DNA of 64,000 bases from NCBI RefSeq assembly GCF_004123845.1, contig NZ_NBDP01000016.1, forward strand, positions 62,001 to 126,000, written 5' to 3'. This document shows positions 43,905 to 52,169 of this stretch, piece after piece. The notes under the pieces were generated by a model, which worked only from the letters and a program-made list of their open reading frames with translations, was not told where the DNA came from and ran no database searches. Within the stretch, counting starts at the first letter, position 1; every line of letters begins with the position of its first letter. Position numbers and translations under genes: made by a program. The stretch is from Allobosea sp. Tri-44. Lineage in GTDB: Bacteria; Pseudomonadota; Alphaproteobacteria; Rhizobiales; Beijerinckiaceae.

Positions 43905-45332
43905 ATGACCTTGCCCGCCCTCGGCCCTGCGCTTCCGGAAATCATCCTGGCGCTCGGCGCCATCGCCATGGTGCTCTACGGCGCGATTCAGGGCGAGCGC
44001 TCGACGCGCACGCTCGAGATCGCGGCGCTCGCTCTTTTCGCGCTGGCGCTGGTGCTCGTCCTGCGCGGCGAGGGCAAGGTCGTCACCTTCAACGGCGCCT
44101 TCATCGCCGACGGCTTCGCCCGCTTCATGAAGGTGCTGACGCTGTTTGGCGCCGCTGCCGCGATCGTGCTCTCGGCCGATTTCCTGCGCCGCGATGGCGC
44201 CATGCGCTTCGAGTTCCCGATCCTCGTCGTCCTCGCCACCATCGGCATGATGATGATGATCTCGGCTAACGACCTGATCGGGCTCTATGTCGGCCTGGAG
44301 CTGCAATCGCTCGCATTGTACGTGGTTGCCGCCTTCGACCGCGACAATCCGCGCTCGACCGAGGCCGGCCTGAAATACTTCGTCCTCGGCGCGCTCTCCT
44401 CGGGCATGCTGCTTTACGGCTCGTCGCTGGTCTATGGCTTCACCGGCACGGTGAGCTATGCCGGCATCGCCGAGGCAGTGAAGGGCGGCCATCCCGGCAT
44501 CGGCCTGATCATCGGCCTCGTCTTCGTCGCCGCCGGCGTCGCCTTCAAGATATCGGCCGTGCCGTTCCATATGTGGACTCCGGACGTCTATGAGGGCGCC
44601 CCGACCCCGGTCGCGGCCTTCTTCGCCTCGGCGCCGAAGATGGCGGCGATGGCGATGACCGTGCGCATCTTCGTCGGCGCCTTCCCGGGCGCGCTGCATG
44701 ACTGGCAGCAGATCATCGTCTTCATGTCGATCGCCTCGATGGCGCTCGGCGCCTTCGCCGCGATAGGCCAGACCAATATCAAGCGCCTGCTCGCCTATTC
44801 CTCGATCGCGAACATGGGCTATGCGCTGGTCGGCCTCGCCGCCGGCACGCCGGCCGGCGTCCAGGGCGTGATGACCTATATGGCGATCTATCTCGCCACC
44901 ACGCTCGCGGCCTTCGCCTGCGTGCTGATGATGAACCGCAATGGCAAGCCGGTCGAAGAGATCGGCGAGCTCGCCGGCCTGTCCCGCACCAATGGCTGGA
45001 TGGCGTTTGCGATGTCGATGATGATGTTCTCGCTCGCCGGCATCCCGCCGCTCGCCGGCTTCTGGGCGAAGTGGTACGTCTTCCTCGCCGCGATCGAAGC
45101 CAAGCTCTACGTGCTTGCCGTCGTCGGCGTCGTCACCAGCGTCGTCGGCGCCTACTACTATCTGCGCATCGTCAAGGTGATCTATTTCGACGACGCCAAG
45201 CCCGCCTTTGACAAGGGCGATACCGGGGTGCGTGCGGTCCTTCTGGTTTCGGCGCTGTTCGTCCTGGTGCTGTCCTTCCTGCCGGCGCCGCTGTTCGATT
45301 CCGCAGCCGCGGCGGCGAAGTCGCTGTTCTGA
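43905..45332 (+). CDS. nuoN: NADH-quinone oxidoreductase subunit N
   Basis: A 475-residue antiporter-like subunit (ND2). LIGLYVGLELQSLALYVVAAF, the Lys-containing FKISAVPFHMWTPDVYEGAPTPVAAFFA and NIKRLLAYSSIANMGYALVG are diagnostic. Last structural gene of complex I; birA follows 8 bp later, so the operon continues. Confidence 0.97.
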   Translation: MTLPALGPALPEIILALGAIAMVLYGAIQGERSTRTLEIAALALFALALVLVLRGEGKVVTFNGAFIADGFARFMKVLTLFGAAAAIVLSADFLRRDGAMRFEFPILVVLATIGMMMMISANDLIGLYVGLELQSLALYVVAAFDRDNPRSTEAGLKYFVLGALSSGMLLYGSSLVYGFTGTVSYAGIAEAVKGGHPGIGLIIGLVFVAAGVAFKISAVPFHMWTPDVYEGAPTPVAAFFASAPKMAAMAMTVRIFVGAFPGALHDWQQIIVFMSIASMALGAFAAIGQTNIKRLLAYSSIANMGYALVGLAAGTPAGVQGVMTYMAIYLATTLAAFACVLMMNRNGKPVEEIGELAGLSRTNGWMAFAMSMMMFSLAGIPPLAGFWAKWYVFLAAIEAKLYVLAVVGVVTSVVGAYYYLRIVKVIYFDDAKPAFDKGDTGVRAVLLVSALFVLVLSFLPAPLFDSAAAAAKSLF

Positions 45333-45340
45333 GCGCTTAG

Positions 45341-46120
45341 ATGCTCGGCGAAACGGCGCGCGCCGCCGGCTATCGCCTGATCATCCGCGACGAGGTCGCC
45401 TCCACCATGGAGGAGGCTCGTCGGGCGTTGGGCGAGGGCGATCCGGGACGGCTCTGGATCGTCGCGCGAAGCCAGAATGCCGGTCGTGGCCGGCATGGTC
45501 GGCACTGGGGCTCGCCGCCCGGCAATCTCTACGCCAGCCTGCTGCTGGTCGCGCCCTGTGAGCCTGCGCTCGCGCCGCAGCTCGGCTTCGTCGCGGGGCT
45601 CGCCCTCCACGATGCGGCAGCGAACGTGACCGGACTTTCAGCACCGACGTTGGCCCTGAAATGGCCGAATGACCTGCTGATCGGCGGTGCCAAGACCTCG
45701 GGCCTGCTGCTCGAAGGCGAGAACCGGGCAGGGCGCTTCAACGTCGTCATCGGATTCGGCGTCAACGTCGCCTCCTCGCCGGAAGGAACGCCTTATCCCG
45801 CGACGCGTCTCTCCGCGCATGCTGCCGAAGCGAGCGTCGAGCGCCTGCTGGCGGCCCTGTCGGATGCGTGGCACCAGCGCTTCTCGGCCTGGTCGCTGCC
45901 CGGTGGCTTCGGCCCGACCCGTTCCGCCTGGCTGGAGCGCGCCGCCTATCTCGGTGAGACCATAACCATGCGGCTGCCCGAGGGGCCGGTCTCCGGCCGC
46001 TTCCTCGGCCTCGACACGTCCGGGCGGCTGGAACTGGAGACGGAGGCCGGCCGGCGCCTGATCGACGCCGGCGATCTTTATTTCGGTAGCACGGCCAATT
46101 CGGGCGTGCCGTCAGCGTGA
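45341..46120 (+). CDS. birA: Biotin--[acetyl-CoA-carboxylase] ligase, monofunctional type
   Basis: A 259-residue biotin protein ligase that activates biotin as biotinyl-5'-AMP and attaches it to carboxylase carrier proteins. RSQNAGRGRHGRHWGSPPGN is the adenylate loop (G-R-G-R-x-G-R-x-W), and LALKWPNDLLIGGAKTSGLL holds the catalytic Lys. It begins directly with the catalytic domain, so the N-terminal DNA-binding helix-turn-helix of bifunctional BirA is absent and it cannot act as a repressor. It typically follows nuoN in Hyphomicrobiales. Confidence 0.95.
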   Translation: MLGETARAAGYRLIIRDEVASTMEEARRALGEGDPGRLWIVARSQNAGRGRHGRHWGSPPGNLYASLLLVAPCEPALAPQLGFVAGLALHDAAANVTGLSAPTLALKWPNDLLIGGAKTSGLLLEGENRAGRFNVVIGFGVNVASSPEGTPYPATRLSAHAAEASVERLLAALSDAWHQRFSAWSLPGGFGPTRSAWLERAAYLGETITMRLPEGPVSGRFLGLDTSGRLELETEAGRRLIDAGDLYFGSTANSGVPSA

Positions 46121-46229
46121 CGGGTATCCTCGTCCTGCCCACTCCTGCCGCTATGGAGGCGGGTGGAAGGGCATGCTACGCCTGCCGCCGCCCGCCTTGC
46201 CCGCCTCAGCATAGAAGTCAGGATAACCA

Positions 46230-47900
46230 GTGACCCGTTCCAGCGACCAGCTCGTCTTCGTTCCGCTCGGCGGCCTTGGCGAGATCGGCATGAACGCCGC
46301 GCTCTACGGCTTCGGGCCGGAGAAGAAGCGCAAATGGATCCTGGTCGATTGCGGGCTCTCCTTTGCCGGGCCGGAGGCGCCGGGCGTCGACATCGTCCTG
46401 CCCGACCTCACCTACATCATCCAGGACCGGGCGAACCTGCTCGGCATCGTCATCACCCACGCTCATGAGGACCATATCGGCGCGCTTGCCGCGCTCTGGC
46501 CCTCGCTGCGCGTGCCGGTCTGGTGCACCCGCTTCGCCGCCGGCCTGCTGGCGACCCGCCGCCTGTCGGAGCCGGGCGCGCCCAAGGTCGAGATGAACAT
46601 CGTCGCCCAGGGCGGGCGCTTCACCCTCGGTCCCTTCGACATCGAGTTCGTGCCGGTCGCCCACTCGATCCCGGAATCGAACGCGCTCGCGATCCGCACC
46701 CCGGCCGGCCTCGTCGTCCATACCGGCGACTGGAAGATCGACCCGACACCGCGCGTCGGCCTGCCGACCGACGAGGCGCGCCTGCGCGAGCTGGGAGAGG
46801 AGGGCGTACTGGCACTGGTCTGCGATTCGACCAATGTCCTGCGCGACGGCATCAGCCCGAGCGAGGCCGATGTTGCGGCCAAGCTCAAGGAGCTGGTCGC
46901 CTCGGCCCCCAACCGTGTCGCCGTCACCACCTTCGCTTCTAACGTCGCCCGTCTGCGGGCGGTCGCCGAGGCTGCGATGGCCAATCAGCGCGAGGTCGTC
47001 GTCGTCGGCCGCGCCATGGACCGGGTCATCGACGTCGCCCGCGAATGCGGCTTTCTCGACGGCATTCCCGCTTTCCGCGGAGTCGATACCTATGGCTACC
47101 TGCCGCGCGACAAGGTCGTGGCGCTCGTGACCGGCAGCCAGGGCGAGCCACGCGCGGCGCTCTCACGCATCGCTGCCGACGACCATCCCGAAATCGCGCT
47201 CGCGCCGGGCGACCGGGTGATCTTCTCCTCGCGCACCATCCCCGGCAACGAGAAGGCGGTCGGCGCCATCCTCAACCGCCTGGCGCGCGACAACATCGAA
47301 ATCATCACCGACCGCACCCATCTCGTGCACGTCTCAGGCCATCCCCGCCGTGAGGAACTGGCACGGCTCTATGGCTGGCTGAAACCGAAGATCGCGATCC
47401 CCGCTCATGGCGAGGATCAGCATCTGACCGAGCACGCCACCTTTGCCCGCAGCCTCGGCGTCAAGCATGTGCTGCGCGCCGGCAATGGCGATGTCGTCGC
47501 GATCGGCGAGGACGGCGCCCGCAAGCTCTCCGAGGTCCAGCACGGGCGGTTCTACCAGGATGGCGAGCTTCTGGTTGGAGCGCTTGACCGCACAATTCCG
47601 GAGCGCCGCCGGCTCTCCTTTGCCGGGGTGATCTCGATTGCGGTCGCCCTCGACGAGAAGGGCGAGCTTGCCGGCGATCCCGAGGTCGCGCTGATCGGCC
47701 TGCCACTCGCCGCCAAGGACGGCACGCCGTTCGACGATATCGTCGCCGATGCGGTCGAGGATCTGATCGAGGGCATGCCCAAGTCCAAACGCCGCGATCC
47801 CGAGGCGGTGCGCAACGCCCTTGAGCGCGGTGTGCGCAGCGCCGTCAACGAAGAGTGGGGCAAGAAGCCGCTGGTGAATGCGCTGGTGATCACGGTGTAG
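46230..47900 (+). CDS. rnj: Ribonuclease J
   Basis: A 556-residue beta-lactamase/beta-CASP ribonuclease with 5'-3' exo- and endonuclease activity. The metal site is ITHAHEDHIGAL, with further ligands in PVAHSIPES and HTGDWKID. The beta-CASP motifs include the region around TGSQGEPRAALSRIA and VHVSGHPRREEL. In Sinorhizobium it matures rRNA. The GTG at 46230 gives MTRSSDQLVFVPLGGLGEIGMN; AGGA lies about 7 bases upstream. The 109-bp gap after birA holds no gene. Confidence 0.94.
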   Translation: MTRSSDQLVFVPLGGLGEIGMNAALYGFGPEKKRKWILVDCGLSFAGPEAPGVDIVLPDLTYIIQDRANLLGIVITHAHEDHIGALAALWPSLRVPVWCTRFAAGLLATRRLSEPGAPKVEMNIVAQGGRFTLGPFDIEFVPVAHSIPESNALAIRTPAGLVVHTGDWKIDPTPRVGLPTDEARLRELGEEGVLALVCDSTNVLRDGISPSEADVAAKLKELVASAPNRVAVTTFASNVARLRAVAEAAMANQREVVVVGRAMDRVIDVARECGFLDGIPAFRGVDTYGYLPRDKVVALVTGSQGEPRAALSRIAADDHPEIALAPGDRVIFSSRTIPGNEKAVGAILNRLARDNIEIITDRTHLVHVSGHPRREELARLYGWLKPKIAIPAHGEDQHLTEHATFARSLGVKHVLRAGNGDVVAIGEDGARKLSEVQHGRFYQDGELLVGALDRTIPERRRLSFAGVISIAVALDEKGELAGDPEVALIGLPLAAKDGTPFDDIVADAVEDLIEGMPKSKRRDPEAVRNALERGVRSAVNEEWGKKPLVNALVITV

Positions 47901-47947
47901 GATCGGGCATATCGCCCGTTGCAGCCGAGCCCGAACGGAGCCTGTGA

Positions 47948-48352
47948 ATGATCGGACGCCTCAACCACGTCGCCATTGCCGTGAAGGATCTCGCGGCTTC
48001 GACCGCGCTATATCGCGACACGCTCGGCGCCCGTGTCTCGCAGCCGCTGCCGCAGCCGGAGCACGGCGTCACCGTGGTCTTCGTCGAGCTGCCGAACACC
48101 AAGATCGAATTGCTGGAGCCGATGGGCGCGGATTCGCCGATCGCCAAGTTCCTCGAGCGCAACGCCGATGGCGGCATCCACCACATCTGCTACGAGGTCG
48201 ACGATATCCTCGCGGCCCGCGACCGGCTGAAGGCGCAGGGTGCGCGCGTGCTGGGATCGGGCGAGCCGCGCATCGGTGCCCATGGCAAGCCGGTGCTCTT
48301 CCTGCACCCCAAGGATTTTTGCGGCACGCTCGTCGAGCTGGAACAGGCCTGA
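47948..48352 (+). CDS. mce: Methylmalonyl-CoA epimerase
   Basis: A 134-residue VOC-fold enzyme interconverting (2R)- and (2S)-methylmalonyl-CoA in propionate catabolism. LNHVAIAVKDL provides the first metal His, KIELLEPMG and GGIHHICYEVDD the next ligands, and FLHPKDFCGTLVELEQ the final Glu. The length and ligand order match the family. It lies 47 bp after rnj and 3 bp before the RidA-like gene. Confidence 0.93.
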   Translation: MIGRLNHVAIAVKDLAASTALYRDTLGARVSQPLPQPEHGVTVVFVELPNTKIELLEPMGADSPIAKFLERNADGGIHHICYEVDDILAARDRLKAQGARVLGSGEPRIGAHGKPVLFLHPKDFCGTLVELEQA

Positions 48353-48355
48353 GCC

Positions 48356-48757
48356 ATGACGTCCGAGATTGCATTCTTCGGCGAACCGGAGGCCGGGTCG
48401 CCGCGCCCCTTCAGCCTCGCCACGCGCGCCGGCGGCCTCGTCTTCGTCTCCGGCCAGTCGGCGCCGCATGACCCCGCGAACGGCATCGTCCGCGGTGGGA
48501 CGCCCGGAGAGCAGGTAAGGCAGGCGCTGGGGTATATCGCCAGCATCTTGGCCGAGGCCGGCAGCAGCCTCGACCGGGTGGTGCAGATGACCATGCTGAT
48601 CACCGATCCCAGCGACTACGCCGCCTGCAACGCCGAATACGTGAAGCATTTTCCGAACGGCCTGCCGGCTCGGCATACGGCGCGTTTCGGCGTGCCGACG
48701 GAAGCGAGGGTTGCGTTCTCCTGCATCGCCCTGGCCGGTGAGGGCAGCGCATCATGA
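48356..48757 (+). CDS. RidA (YjgF/YER057c/UK114) family protein
   Basis: A 133-residue homotrimeric RidA-like protein. RAGGLVFVSGQSAPHD and QALGYIASILAEAGSSLDRVVQMTMLITD match the family core, and a C-terminal ARVAFSCIAL replaces the usual E-x-E-x-I-A. The Arg that binds imine carboxylates in RidA (R105) has an apparent counterpart in LPARHTARFGVP, but the terminal acidic residue is missing, so deaminase activity is uncertain. It overlaps the DUF1467 gene by 4 bases. Confidence 0.85.
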   Translation: MTSEIAFFGEPEAGSPRPFSLATRAGGLVFVSGQSAPHDPANGIVRGGTPGEQVRQALGYIASILAEAGSSLDRVVQMTMLITDPSDYAACNAEYVKHFPNGLPARHTARFGVPTEARVAFSCIALAGEGSAS

Positions 48758-48984
48758 CGATCGGCGGCGGGCTCGCGGTCTATTTCGTGATCTGGTGGAC
48801 AGTGCTGTTCGTGACGCTGCCTTTCGGCGTGCGCAGTCAGGCGGAGAGCGGGGAGGTCGAGAAGGGGACCGATCCCGGCGCGCCAGTCCTGCCGGGTCTT
48901 GCCAAGAAAGCAGTGGCAACGACGATCCTCGCCGGCATCGTCTTCTGCATCGTCTGGTACGTCTGGACCTATCTCGATATCTGA
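48754..48984 (+). CDS. DUF1467 family small membrane protein
   Basis: A 76-residue protein with two membrane helices (VYFVIWWTVLFVTLPFGV and AVATTILAGIVFCIVWYVW) separated by a short acidic loop. The motif FVTLPFGVRSQ is the DUF1467 signature, a family found next to mce and proS in alphaproteobacteria, of unknown function. It overlaps the RidA-like gene (ATGA). It is the last gene of the long plus-strand run starting at nuoA. Confidence 0.9.
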   Translation: MTIGGGLAVYFVIWWTVLFVTLPFGVRSQAESGEVEKGTDPGAPVLPGLAKKAVATTILAGIVFCIVWYVWTYLDI

Positions 48985-49376
48985 ACAGCGTTCAGTACAA
49001 CTTAGCGTATAGTCCAAAAACAAAAAGCAAGGCTTTCGCCTTGCCTTTGGAAGTCTGTTTTTTACCGAAGTATCGGCGCGCCATTGTCGATGCGCACTCA
49101 TATACTAGCGGCTGTTTGTTCCTCCCGAGACCTGGTCCGCGGCGCCCGGAAAACGGTCGGGCGAGCCCAGCGCTGAATTGATTAGCGGATCGCAATAATG
49201 TTGTCACCTGTTTAGGCAGCGTTCGCCCGAACTTTTTGCAAAATTATTCCAGTTTGTTCTTGTGCAGTGCAACATTGTGCTCCGGCGGCGATTCCGCGCC
49301 TTGTTCCAGTCATAGGATGTCGCTACCTCGCTGGGGCAGACGCGCCGGGCCGTTCCGGCGGTCAGGAGAGATTCCG
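48985..49376. other. 392-bp intergenic region, AT-richer, with no supportable ORF
   Basis: The region separates DUF1467 from a cyclophilin gene. It contains a strong minus-strand terminator (49014-49044) although no minus-strand gene lies upstream of it, and it is lower in GC than its neighbours (for example 49180-49265). The plus-strand promoter for the cyclophilin presumably lies here. A 71-residue minus-strand ORF (48992-49207) runs through the terminator stem and is not convincing as a protein. Confidence 0.5.
49014..49044 (-). terminator. Rho-independent terminator oriented on the minus strand
   Basis: Read on the minus strand, GCAAGGC-GAAA-GCCTTGC is a perfect 7-bp stem with a stable GAAA tetraloop, followed by TTTTTGTTTTT. 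On the plus strand the same stem has only CTTT after it. The orientation thus favours a minus-strand transcript ending here. Confidence 0.75.
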
Positions 49377-49937
49377 ATGCTTCGCACCACGCTCGCCGCT
49401 CTGGCGCTTTCCGCTTCCGTCAGCCTGGCCCTGGCCCAGGCGCCCGCGCCGGCCAATCTCGACCCGCAGAACACCGTGGTGCTCGAGACCAAGGACGGGC
49501 CGGTGACGATCCGCCTGCGGCCCGACCTTGCGCCCAAGCATGTCGAACAGATCAAGGCGCTGACCAAGCGTGGCTTCTACAACGGTATCGTCTTCCATCG
49601 CGTCATCGATGGCTTCATGGCTCAGACCGGCGATCCGAAGGGCGACGGCACCGGCGGCTCCGACCTGCCGAACATTCCGGCGGAGTTCACCCCGACGCCG
49701 TACAAGGCCGGCTCGGTCGGCATGGCGCGCTCGCAGAGCCCGAACTCGGCCAACTCGCAATTCTTCATCTGCTTCGAAGGCTGTGGCTCGCTGACCGGCC
49801 AGTACACGCTGTTCGGCGAGGTCGTCTCCGGCATGGACGCGGTGCGCAAGATCAAGAAGGGCAGCAGCGCCAACAATGGCTCGGTGAGCGGCCCCGACAA
49901 GATCATCCGCATGCGCCTGCTGGCGGACGCCAAGTAA
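49377..49937 (+). CDS. Peptidyl-prolyl cis-trans isomerase, cyclophilin type, exported
   Basis: A 186-residue cyclophilin with a signal peptide (residues 1-21, ALALSASVSLALAQAPA). Catalytic features are FYNGIVFHRVIDGFMAQTGDPKGDGTGGS and the MARSQSPNSANSQFFICFEG segment. It should act on proline bonds of periplasmic proteins. CAGGAGAG precedes ATG 49377. A TonB-like gene follows 5 bp later, and a second cyclophilin without signal peptide after that. Confidence 0.94.
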   Translation: MLRTTLAALALSASVSLALAQAPAPANLDPQNTVVLETKDGPVTIRLRPDLAPKHVEQIKALTKRGFYNGIVFHRVIDGFMAQTGDPKGDGTGGSDLPNIPAEFTPTPYKAGSVGMARSQSPNSANSQFFICFEGCGSLTGQYTLFGEVVSGMDAVRKIKKGSSANNGSVSGPDKIIRMRLLADAK

Positions 49938-49942
49938 GTCTC

Positions 49943-50575
49943 ATGCGCCGGTCGCGCCTGCCTGCGCTTTTGCTCCTGCTGCTGGCTTCGGCCAGCAGCA
50001 TTGCGCATGCGCAGGACACGCGCGACCTCGGCCTGCCGCCGGCCTCGGGCTTCCAGAATCCTGTCTTGCCGCCACCATCGGGCTCCCAGAACCCGGTGCT
50101 GCCGCCGCAATCGGGCCAACGCTATATGCCTGGTATCGACGGGCCCTTCGGCGAGGGCGCGCGCCGGCCGGCCAGGCCGCCGCAAACGCCTGGCGTCGAC
50201 AACGGCGTCAGCGGCACGGTCAATCCCGAGACGATCGGCCTCGGCGGAGAGACCATCGACCGGATCGACCAGATCGGTCCGGCACTGCGGCGCTGCTGGC
50301 AGCCACCTTCGCTCGATGCTCAAAGTGGTGGTGCCAGCGCGAGCGTGCGCTTCAGCCTGCGCCGCGACGGCACGCTCTTCGGCCAGCCGCGTGTCACCTG
50401 GGAGATGCGGCGCGCACCGCCCGGCCTGCGCGAGCGCTTCAGCGACTCGCTGATGCGGGCCGTGCGCGACTGCACGCCGATGAGGTTGTCGCCGGGCCTC
50501 GGAGGGAGTATCGCAGGCCGCCCGATCACCATCCGCTTCTTCGGCCGCGTGCCGACCAACGAAAGATCAATCTGA
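49943..50575 (+). CDS. Exported protein with a TonB/TolA C-terminal-like domain
   Basis: A 210-residue protein. Residues 1-24 form a signal peptide ending A-H-A-Q. Residues 30-100 are proline-rich and repetitive (NPVLPPPSGSQNPVLPPQSG). The C-terminal 90 residues look like the TonB/TolA C-terminal fold: IGPALRRCWQPP, then VRFSLRRDGTLFGQP and a Cys-containing helix AVRDCTPMRL before ITIRF. The two Cys may form a disulfide. It has no transmembrane helix beyond the signal. It overlaps ppiB by one base, so periplasmic TonB-like and cyclophilin genes are co-expressed. Confidence 0.72.
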   Translation: MRRSRLPALLLLLLASASSIAHAQDTRDLGLPPASGFQNPVLPPPSGSQNPVLPPQSGQRYMPGIDGPFGEGARRPARPPQTPGVDNGVSGTVNPETIGLGGETIDRIDQIGPALRRCWQPPSLDAQSGGASASVRFSLRRDGTLFGQPRVTWEMRRAPPGLRERFSDSLMRAVRDCTPMRLSPGLGGSIAGRPITIRFFGRVPTNERSI

Positions 50576-51042
50576 TGTCGCTCGACCCTGAGAACACCCT
50601 CGTCATGGAGACCACCAAGGGCCGCGTGGTCATCAAGTTGCGTCCGGATCTCGCTCCCAACCATGTCGAGCGGATCAAGCTCCTCGCCCGCGAGGGCTTC
50701 TATGACGGCATCGTCTTCCATCGCGTCATCGACGGCTTCATGGCGCAGGTCGGCTGCCCGCATGGCACCGGCACCGGGGGCTCGAGCCATCCGGACCTGG
50801 CTCAGGAGTTCAACGCCGAGCCGCATGTCCGCGGCGTCTGCTCGATGGCTCGCTCCCAGAACCCGAATTCGGCCAACAGCCAGTTCTTCATCGTGTTCGA
50901 CGACGCCCGCTTCCTCGACAAGCAGTACACCGCCTGGGGTCAGGTCGTGGAAGGCATGGAGAACGTCGACAAGATCAAGCGCGGCGAGCCGGTGCGCGAT
51001 CCCGACTCCATCGTCTCGCTGAAGGTTCAGGCGGACGCCTGA
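50575..51042 (+). CDS. ppiB: Peptidyl-prolyl cis-trans isomerase, cyclophilin type, cytoplasmic
   Basis: A 155-residue cyclophilin without signal peptide, so cytoplasmic. FYDGIVFHRVIDGFMAQ, HGTGTGGSSHPD and MARSQNPNSANSQFFIVFDDA are the isomerase signatures. It is a paralogue of the exported cyclophilin two genes upstream, with nearly identical active-site motifs. A TGATG junction couples it to the TonB-like gene; queA follows after 29 bp. The ppi-queA order is common in alphaproteobacteria. Confidence 0.95.
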   Translation: MSLDPENTLVMETTKGRVVIKLRPDLAPNHVERIKLLAREGFYDGIVFHRVIDGFMAQVGCPHGTGTGGSSHPDLAQEFNAEPHVRGVCSMARSQNPNSANSQFFIVFDDARFLDKQYTAWGQVVEGMENVDKIKRGEPVRDPDSIVSLKVQADA

Positions 51043-51071
51043 GGCGTCAGCCCGCTGTCGGCGCCTGAATC

Positions 51072-52166
51072 GTGGACGTCGACCTTTTCGACTTCGATCT
51101 GCCTGAGGAGCGCATCGCGCTGCGGCCTGTAAGCCCGCGCGATGCCGCAAGGCTGCTCGTCGTCCGCCCCGATGCGCCCGAGTCGCTCGCGGATCGGCGC
51201 ATCCGCGATCTCATCGAACTGCTCCAGCCCGGCGACGCGCTGGTGCTGAATGACACCCGCGTCATACCCTCGCGGCTCTGGGGACGGCGCTATCGCGGCG
51301 AGACCTCGGCCCGCATCGAGATCATGCTGCACAAGCGCGAGGCCGATGACCGCTGGCGCGCCTTCGCCCGCCCGGCCAAGAAGCTCGCTGTCGGCGAGAC
51401 GATCATCTTCGACAGCGACGGCGCCGGCAATGCCTGCGAACTCGCTCGGCTGCAGGCCGAGGTCGAGGACAAGGGGGAGGGCGGCGATATCGGCCTGCGC
51501 TTCTCGCTGACCGGCCCCTATCTCGACGAGGCGATCGCGCGGCTCGGCGAGTTGCCGCTGCCGCCCTATATCGCCGGCAAGCGCGCGACCGACCAGGCCG
51601 ACGCACGTGACTACCAGACGACCTATGCCCGCGAGGAAGGCGCCGTTGCCGCGCCGACGGCAGGTTTGCACTTCACGCCGGAGCTGTTCGACGCGTTGAA
51701 GAAGCGCGGCATCTCCAGCCATTTCGTCACGCTGCATGTCGGCGCCGGCACCTTCCTGCCGGTCAAGGCCGACGACACCGACGAGCATCGCATGCATGCC
51801 GAATGGGGCACGGTCAGCGCCGTGACCGCCGACGCCCTCAACGCCGTGCGTGCTGCGGGCGGCCGCATCGTCGCCGTCGGCACGACCTCGCTGCGCCTGC
51901 TCGAAAGCGCGACGGGTGAAGATGGCGTCATCAAGCCGTTCTCGGGCGACACCGCGATCTTCATCACGCCGGGCTATCGCTTTCGCGCCGTCGACCTGCT
52001 GATGACCAATTTCCACCTGCCGCGCTCGACCCTGTTCATGCTGGTCTCGGCCTTCGCCGGCCTCGACCTGATGAAGCGCGCCTATGCCCACGCCATCGCC
52101 GAAGGCTATCGCTTCTATTCCTATGGCGATGGCAGCCTGCTGTTTCGGGCGACACCACCAGCCTGA
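51072..52166 (+). CDS. queA: S-adenosylmethionine:tRNA ribosyltransferase-isomerase
   Basis: A 364-residue enzyme that transfers and rearranges the ribosyl part of SAM onto preQ1-34 in tRNA, giving epoxyqueuosine. [14 protein letters not shown] at the start, [37 protein letters not shown] and the C-terminal [19 protein letters not shown] are diagnostic. It starts at GTG 51072. tgt, usually next to queA, is instead 45 kb upstream in this window. Confidence 0.97.
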   Translation: MDVDLFDFDLPEERIALRPVSPRDAARLLVVRPDAPESLADRRIRDLIELLQPGDALVLNDTRVIPSRLWGRRYRGETSARIEIMLHKREADDRWRAFARPAKKLAVGETIIFDSDGAGNACELARLQAEVEDKGEGGDIGLRFSLTGPYLDEAIARLGELPLPPYIAGKRATDQADARDYQTTYAREEGAVAAPTAGLHFTPELFDALKKRGISSHFVTLHVGAGTFLPVKADDTDEHRMHAEWGTVSAVTADALNAVRAAGGRIVAVGTTSLRLLESATGEDGVIKPFSGDTAIFITPGYRFRAVDLLMTNFHLPRSTLFMLVSAFAGLDLMKRAYAHAIAEGYRFYSYGDGSLLFRATPPA

Positions 52167-52169
52167 GCG

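Noticed and set aside
49040..49145. Possible SRP (4.5S) RNA on the minus strand
   Set aside because: There is a loose match to ACCAGGUC and GGAGGAA and CAGCC, but the conserved GGUCAGG...GGAAGCAGCC helix 8 order is not met.
48992..49207. 71-residue minus-strand ORF
   Set aside because: It reads through a terminator stem, has no ribosome-binding site or family resemblance; a small RNA is a better explanation.
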